64,000 nt of DNA from Coniella vitis (taxonomy: Eukaryota > Ascomycota > Sordariomycetes > Diaporthales > Schizoparmaceae), in assembly GCA_011317545.1 (NCBI GenBank), contig WUJK01000005.1, positions 2,294,001-2,358,000 on the forward strand. Direction: 5' to 3'. The notes under the pieces are model-generated. The model was given only the letters and a program-made list of their open reading frames with translations, ran no database searches and was not told the DNA's origin. This document shows positions 57,149 to 64,000 of this stretch, one piece after another. Within the stretch, counting starts at the first letter, position 1. Every line of letters begins with the position of its first letter. Position numbers and translations under genes: made by a program.

Positions 57149-60100
57149 CTTGGGCGGTGGCGGCGGTGGCGTCGGCAACCGTGACTGGCTACCCGTCTGA
57201 TCTCTCTTGGTCTTCTATTTCAGGTGGTCGATCACAAAGAAATCTTGTGCTGGAGTATACTCGTTCAAGTCAATCGAGGGGAGGATTTCTGACAGGTTGA
57301 GATCAGGTGTGCATCAAGATATAAGGAGCCAGTTTGATGATGTTGACGTCGTTTGTCCGTCCGAGGTTTGGGGTTTGGAGATTGTTTCATCACATGTCAG
57401 TGACAATGTATGAGTGGGCAGTGCCGAGGGGGCGGTGCGGGCAGTGCCGCTGGAGTTAAGCATTGTCCCGCTACTATGGACCGCTGTCAGGCTGCAGCAG
57501 CACTGGCACCAGCGTACGTTATCGCTGTAAGGACTACCTAGGCACAATACCTAGGTACAGGGAAGCTTGCAATGGGTGGCCCTGAAGAAGAGTCTTTTGT
57601 ATCTTATCTGGGGGTTGGGGCAAGAGACTTTTCCCACCTGAATTGCATTCCTCTTCTCATGGCAAGAACCACAGAATAAAGACTGTTTTATGGGGTGCTC
57701 CAGTGCGATTTAGAGTTGGCTGTCTGGATTAAATTCTGGTGGTGGACATACGTAGCACAGTGTGCCGCAAATCTTATCCAAACAGTGGCATCGCTTGAGG
57801 AGACCTTTTCTCTCTTCTCTTTGCTCCTCGGCCTCGCCCCCCTCGCGTGCAAAGGAGAAAAGTCACGATTTTTCTTGGTCCCAACTGTTGGACCAGGTTG
57901 TGCAATGTGCCAACCAGGGAAGAGAAAAAGAAAAAGAGCCAAGATGATGCAGCAGTGATTCACAATGCAAAACTGCAAGAATATGCATCAACAAGATTGC
58001 CAATCTTAAACGCTACCAGCCATCTTTCCATCTCAATTCCTCGGCAAGTACGGAGTAGAGAGGTTGCACAGATGCAGAGCCCAGAATAATTACAATGGCC
58101 ATGTATACTACTATATACTTACATAGCAGAGTACTTACTATGTAAAAATACGTCTGGGGGCCCGCTGGGCGGACCCGTTCCCAGCTCTATTTCTGAGACT
58201 CTGCAAGTATCAGTTCGTCTCGCAACGGTCCACGGTCGGCGGTCATGATGCCCATTTTCTTATTCCATTTGGGATGACATGTGTGTGTTTGGTTCGCGTC
58301 TGCGGGCCCTGTTTATTGCTTGCAGCCGCACAAGCATTGGATGATGGAGGACTAGGGGTGTCACCATGTGTCTGGTCGCCCCGAAGCAGTCAGCAAATAA
58401 GTTGATGCCACAAGAGGGAAACAATGACACAAACGTAACCATGTTGCCACAGCGATGGCTGGATGGCAGATTCACGGCCGTCGGTTGGGCATGGATCGAA
58501 TTTAAAGCGAGCAAGATTGGCCGTCCATGCGCGCCCAAAAAAAGTCCACTCTTTGGAGGGCCCCAAATGGAACCCAGCCTCCGCGTTTATTTTGGCTGCT
58601 ATTTTGTAGCATTGGCTGCTGCTATGGTATCGCTGCATCGCAGCATAGCATACCAACCACGGTTGCTCCGTCGATGATGATGACGGCACGATATGGAGGG
58701 TCGCTGGGGCGTTCGTCGATAACTCTGCTGCCATAACACTGTCAGACAAAGACGCGGGATGGGTTGAGCAGATAGTAGACCCTTAATCGATCGGGGCTGT
58801 TTGGAATCACCGCCTCTCCGGGGCCCTGGGGAATTTGCGTGTTTGAGTTCGGAGAATTGGGCATCTGCATTTGGGCGGGGGGCCGGGCGGCCAGAAGTTG
58901 TACACGGTAATGATGGGATGGAAATTACAGCGGGGGCCCTAAACAAGCATCATTAGCAGTCATGCCGACTGTAAGCCAGGTAACTAGTGACCACGCACTG
59001 AGGCCATGCCCTATAATCAATCACTGTCAGGTAGAAAACACAATACTCACCCTAGGTACTTGATAGCCGCGGGCACAGACGGGCATTGATCAATCAGTTG
59101 CTGCGTGCCTGCGTGCCTGCCTGCCTGCCCACCAACTTAGCAATTAACTAACTGACCACTTTCTCTTCAGCGCATGCAGGAACATGCTCTTCCATCTGCA
59201 CCGTGAGGCTGGGAGGCGTAGTGATTGACAGAGCTGCAGCGGGCGTGGGAGGCAGACATGGCAGATCAGCCAGTAATGTTGCGCGCTGATGATGCTCACC
59301 ACCCCTCCAGATAGGGCAATGAGACCCTGGAGTTGTGCTAGTTCCGTGTACATGGGCCTGTTCCCGGCCTAACGCAGTTGTTGCAGGTAGGGGCTCGTGC
59401 AGCCGTTTGCAGCCTGTCCCCTCACAGAAAGCACAAAAGGTACTTGGCCACATCGTGCAGTCACCCCTCCCCCCCAAACCAAAAAAAAAAAAGGCGCTAC
59501 ACCCCTGGAAAACCTTGCTGGTGGGTGGCCGTTGGCGGTTCTTTGCTGGCCCTGGCCCTTGCCCACCCTGGCCCTCTGCCCTGGCTCTGCTACCCTCTAG
59601 CGGGTGCTGTGTGCTGCCTTCACAACCCGAGCAGGGAGCAAGCTAACCAACACCCGTGCCCTCTATTATCTTCCAAGCAGAGACGAAGGCAAGCCACCAT
59701 CTGCACGCACCCTTCTCAACTGCCCTCGCCTGCCCATTGTCGCCAGCCATCGTCGACAACCCTCGAGCCCCCACCACTGTCCATCTTTTGCACTTGTTGC
59801 TGGCAGGCAGGTCACGGCTGCATCGCCTCCCGCTTCATTCGACAGACAGACGCGACGCAGCCGACCCAGCGACGGGCTAACGGCGGCACCAAAGCGCGGC
59901 AACAGCCAAACAACAACAACAACAACGACAACAACAGCGACAACAAACAAAAACAAGGCCGAGCGGCGACGACAACGGCAACACTGCAGACGGCACCACC
60001 ACGGCCTGGCGGGATGCGGTAGTGTGCAAGACCTTCTCAGATCCTCATCGGACTGAGAGCTGGCCAGTGCTCGAGCTCGCCTCGCCTTGCCTTGCCTTCC

Positions 60101-60483
60101 TTGCCTTGTCTCGTGCAGCGCGGTCCCCGTCACAGAACTCGGCGTCTGGGACTTTTTTGACGCAGTAGACAGGGTAAAGCCTCTGCCCTCCCCATATAAT
60201 CAAGTCGGCCGGGCCACTATCAAGCCCTGCTCGAGTGGGAAGAGCGGAGCTGTCGCCCGCATAAACAGTGCCACCTTCTCCTGCTGGCTGTCTCGTTAGA
60301 CAACCGCTTGAGCGCTCGAATTCGGCCGCTGTGAACAAAGGCGACCCACGATTCACGCCGTCGTGACTTGACTCTCTCGCTCCCTCTGTGCGCTTGCTGC
60401 ACCCCCTCTCGTTCGTCACCCCTCTCTCCTCCATCAGCCAAACCAAGCCGAGTCGACTTGTTTCGACCGCCCATTCCATCCCC
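57149..60483. other. Long divergent intergenic region with CAA-rich leader
   Basis: About 3.3 kb between the peroxin gene and the Pom1-like gene, both promoters included. One TACTATGT is at 58136. The many short frames (for example 59378-60022 plus) are pyrimidine- or CAA-driven and have no family features. The (CAA)-rich tract at 59911-59957 and the CT-rich DNA up to 60483 look like a long transcribed leader of the kinase gene. No gene is supported. Confidence 0.45.
59911..59957 (+). repeat. CAA-rich simple repeat
   Basis: Imperfect (CAA)n with CGA and CAG interruptions, on the plus strand 0.5 kb before the kinase start codon. If transcribed it would be an unstructured leader segment. Confidence 0.8.
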
Positions 60484-63400
60484 ATGATTAGGGACCACCA
60501 GGTTCCTGCTGGCCCGCGACCAGCAAACCAGTCCCCTCCGCGGTATGTCCGTTTCCTCACACGTTTCCGTCTCCATATTCAGCCAGCACTTGCAGGAGGC
60601 ATCCTTGCCAGCACAGCACAGCGCACCGTGACCAGATGATGGGATGTCCAGGCGCCCGCCCTGTTCTTCTCTTTGCTCGTCAACCTGCAAGTGATGCAGA
60701 ACGCTGTCCTCGCTGGCCCACTTACCCTTTTCTCGTCTTTGATTGCATCTATGGCTCTGCTGCGCACCTGTCACTAACCAAAGCTTGGGCGCTCGCCTTT
60801 CCAGGAACAGGACAAGAGAAAACCCCAGTCCCACCAAGCATCTCCACTCGAAACGCTCCTCCGCCATTGAGAACCCTTCCATTTTCTCGGCAGCCGCCGC
60901 CTCCTCCTCCTCCTCCTCGCCCTCCTCCTCCAACAACAACAACAACGCCAGTACTCGCAGCAACAATCTCTCCTTCTTTTCCTTTGGCCAGAATGGTCCT
61001 GCCGCCGCTGCAACACCCTCCGCCCCCCACGCGCCGTTAGCACCAGACACCAGCTCGCCCAATTACAGTTTCCTGCCCGAGGTCAGTTTCGATGATTTCC
61101 AGACGAGCATAGCATCTGCGTCTGGCAACCTCGAGTTGACACAATTCCCTTCCCCCACTGGCCACGGCAGCATCTTGGACGCTCAAGCATTTGGATTCGA
61201 CAACATGGTTGAAAAGTCCAACGCATACCGCTCGGGCGTAGCCACGCGGGCTCCCGTGCACCACCAGTACCAGCAGCTCGATCAGCAGTCGCTGCCACTA
61301 CGCACTCGGACTGGCCCCGTCTTTCGCCGCCCCAGTGTATCCAATCGACAGACGAGCATTTCCTCCACGACTTCGACTGCGTCGCGGACTAGCGAATCGC
61401 CACGCGACCAGGCAACTATCCGCGCTCGACGACAAAACCAGGGGCCCCCTATATCAAGCACCATCGCTGGTGCAAAGCAGCCGAGGAAGCCTGTGGGCAC
61501 AGCAATCTTTGAATCGCCTGTGCAGTCGAGCACCGCTGCCAATACTGGCGTACGCCGCCGCCCGAGTCTTAGCTCGAGCACCGAGCATATTGGCTTTGAC
61601 TCGACGCGCGCCTCTGTAGACAATGCAAGTCGCTTTGCAGACACCGCCCAGAATATGACCGCATCTCGAGCGGCCAAGCTCAAGACTTTGTCTCAGCCTC
61701 CTCCGCCGCGGATCAGCCAAATCACTACGACTACAGACAGCGCTTTCTTGACCGATCAATCCTCCTTGGCGGCACCCCCACGTTCCCCAAGGAACGGAAA
61801 GACAGGAGCCACTACACCGTCCTCCAAGCGGATGTCCGTAGTGCCCGGCCATCACGCGTCTGGTCTAGGTGCCAGGACAATCAGCCCCACTGACACGCAG
61901 AGATTGAAGCGACGCTCGCTCATGCCCGACGCTCAAAGCGTTGCTGACCTCCAACTCAACTCCATACTGACAGCGCCTCCACCGCCAATTGACCGTCCTG
62001 CTTCGCGCTCCCCATCGATGCTCCCCCGCAAAACTTCGACCCCTTCGTCACAGAGGACGACGCCGGACCCGAATCGCAAGTCTTATAGTTCCGTGTCCGC
62101 CACCTCCTTGACCAGCAACAACACTGTGCGAACATCTACTGGATCCCTGCAACCGCGCATCGCTCAATCTGGACCTTCTCGCTTGCCTGCCCCGAAATCC
62201 ATGAACAGCATTCCAGCCGCTACCGAGGAAGACGAAGATGTGCCTCCGGTACCTGCAATTCCCAAGGCATACGAGTCGCCCAAGGACAGTCCAGCTGAAT
62301 TGACGTTCTTGGATAAGCGAAAGTCGAATCTGGGCTTGGACTCTAGTAGCCTCCGCAGCACTTCGACGGGTAGCTTGTCAGGACCTTCTCTACCAGAAAA
62401 ATCAAAGATGCAGCGCAAGCAGAGTCTGCGGAAGCCTGTGCCGAATACCAGCGTCGAGCCCGACAAGAAAACGCAGCCAGAGAGAACACAGCCGGTCCAG
62501 CCCAGGCGGAATCTCAAGTCAATGGCTCTACCACCGCTTACAGTAGGGCCACTTAGCACACCGACAGTCAACAAGATTGCCAAGCTACAACTGCATGATT
62601 CGAGCCAAGTCGAGGGAAAGGTCAACTTTTCTCCACCAGCGCGGCAGACAGCAAAGACACCATCGACGCCCATGACAGCCTCCAAAACGACCTTTTTCCC
62701 CAAACGCAAAGAGCTTGCCCACTATCGCAGCACCAGCTCTGTGCATCAAGCCAACAGGCAAAGTAGTCCGTTTGCTGACACGAGTAGCGCCGAGTCCACA
62801 AATGGCAGTGTCATGAAGGCGTCAGTCTCGCCCTATCTTTCTTCTTCGGTGCCGAAAGAAGGGGGCTTCGAGCAGGCCTACTTCAAACGTTCTCAGACCG
62901 GCAGCGACCTGCGCAAGAGCGAAGAATCCACCAACCACTCGGCCGCGCACTCGAAACCATCAGGCCCACGCGCACCCAGACAAACACCAAAAGCAGTCGC
63001 CAAGCCAGTTGCCAAAATCAACACAAAATCTCCGGTTCAGCCATCCAGCCCCGAGGAGCCTCAGACGCCATCGTCCATGACGACCTTGCGACGGAAATTG
63101 TCCTTGTCTTGGAAACGAAGCAGTTCCAAGACGGAGAAGCATCCCGAGAATGCCCATGCAAAACACGACGCCATGCCTCCGCCGCGTCTTCCAATTTCCG
63201 CCACCACAGGCAGTTCGGTGGCATCAGCCAAGACCGGAAGCCCTAGTGTGCCGACAAAATCTGGCACGCAGCAACATGATGCTGCACGACGAAAGGCTTC
63301 TAGTGCGAGTTTGAATGCCAGCGCGCAACACCACAGCAGGAACAAGAGCGATACTACTGGCGCATCGATAGCACAGGGCGCTGCAGCTCGCCAGGTCAAG

Positions 63401-64000
63401 GCTGACGGTGCAGACAACGCTGGGACACGGCAAGCTGCGACAGCTTCCACCTCTGTCATGCAGAAATTTCTCCGGTCAAAGGCTTCGACGAACAAGATGT
63501 TGCAGAATGAGTTGACCTTCACTGCGGATTTGGACAAGGATGATTTGATTGCCGAAGAAGAGATGAGGAAACTAGGAAGCCGACGCAAAGAGACGGAGCT
63601 TGCAGCCAAGACCCTCGACACGCTTCGGAGACGAGCCACGCCAAAGGAGCGTGTAAGCCCCCAAGATGCTATTCGTATAGCGATCCTGAACATTTATGAA
63701 AGAGGAGAAATCATTGATTACAAGGATGTCTTCTTTTGCGGCACCCAAAACGCACAAAAGGTTGTCGGCGATCTCCATTCCAAAGCTCCCAACTTTGGTT
63801 ACGACGATGACCGCGGCGATTACAGCATTGTCATTGGAGATCACCTTGCCTATCGATATGAAATTGTTGATGTCCTCGGAAAAGGAAGCTTTGGCCAGGT
63901 TGTGCGATGTATTGACCACAAGACGGGCGCCCTTGTTGCTGTCAAGATCATTAGAAATAAGAAGCGTTTCCACCAACAGGCTTTGGTGGAAGTCAACATT
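60484..64000 (+). CDS. pom1: Pom1-like DYRK protein kinase, N-terminal part (runs off window)
   Basis: Exon 1 is 60484-60542 (M I R D H Q V P A G P...). A 262-nt intron (GTATGT donor, CACTAAC branch site, TTTCCAG acceptor) leads to exon 2, from 60805 to the window edge. The 1085 codons seen are in one open frame. The first 900 or so residues are Ser/Thr/Pro/Asn-rich and probably disordered, with short basic phospho-site-like blocks. Then comes the DYRK-homology segment (TPKERVSPQDAIRIAILNIYERGEIIDYKDVFFCGT) and the start of the kinase domain: YRYEIVDVLGKGSFGQVVRCIDHKTGALVAVKIIRNKKRF, with the glycine-rich loop GKGSFG and the ATP-anchoring Lys in VAVKII. Pom1 controls cell-length sensing and polarity at the cortex in fission yeast; the filamentous role is similar by inference. 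The C-terminal catalytic half is outside the window. Confidence 0.88.

Noticed and set aside
59378..60022. Plus-strand 214-codon frame before the kinase
   Set aside because: It is composed of simple Gln/Asn/Pro/His runs from CAA and CT repeats, with no start context or family features. It is better read as leader DNA.

Overview
The window is nuclear DNA of a filamentous ascomycete, most likely a sordariomycete and perhaps of the Hypocreales. The evidence is the short spliceosomal introns (about 50-300 nt, GTAnGT donors, CTAAC-type branch sites), the fungus-only families (Zn2Cys6 regulators, rhodopsin-domain receptor, ApsA/Num1 cortical anchor, Pom1-type DYRK kinase, Pex24-type peroxin), and the loose gene spacing with 0.3-5 kb gaps. 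I see no rRNA, tRNA, transposon coding sequence or CRISPR array. The taxonomic guess rests on protein flavour only.

Layout. 1-6.6 kb: one minus-strand coiled-coil protein and a long gap with a (GGT)15 microsatellite. 6.6-15.2 kb: a plus-strand Zn2Cys6 regulator, a secreted serine carboxypeptidase (S10, seven exons) and a convergent second Zn2Cys6 regulator with three exons. 16-19.8 kb: a mitochondrial Rieske/AIF-type flavoprotein (minus), followed in frame after its stop by an unexplained 54-codon transmembrane reading frame, then a small type II membrane protein with paired HXXHC motifs. 20.5-34.1 kb: a DEVH-box RNA helicase (minus) and GCN1 (plus), diverging from one 656-bp promoter region. 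GCN1 is intact only if a GC-AG intron is used. 35.4-42.6 kb: a HAD hydrolase, a multi-pass membrane protein of unknown role and a seven-TM rhodopsin-domain protein. 42.6-47.6 kb: a gene-poor 5-kb gap rich in a short recurrent motif. 47.6-57.1 kb: ApsA/Num1-like PH protein, OTU2-type deubiquitinase and Pex24-type peroxin. 60.5-64 kb: the long N-terminal part of a Pom1-like DYRK kinase, running off the right edge.

Most genes look like housekeeping or cell-polarity genes that work separately. Two functional pairings stand out. The helicase and GCN1 both belong to translation and its stress control. ApsA and Pom1 homologues both act at the cell cortex in nuclear positioning and polarity, though they are 8 kb apart and not co-directed as an operon. 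No biosynthetic core enzyme was found, so the regulators, peptidase and HXXHC protein do not make a recognisable metabolite cluster.

The main unexplained signals are: (1) the 8-mer TACTATGT/ACATAGTA, which I count 19 times, always outside coding exons; (2) the transmembrane reading frame after the AIF-like stop codon; (3) the GC-AG intron in GCN1; (4) the altered nucleophile elbow of the carboxypeptidase. Gene models with introns were built by eye from splice sites, reading phase and protein-family continuity. All counts are manual.
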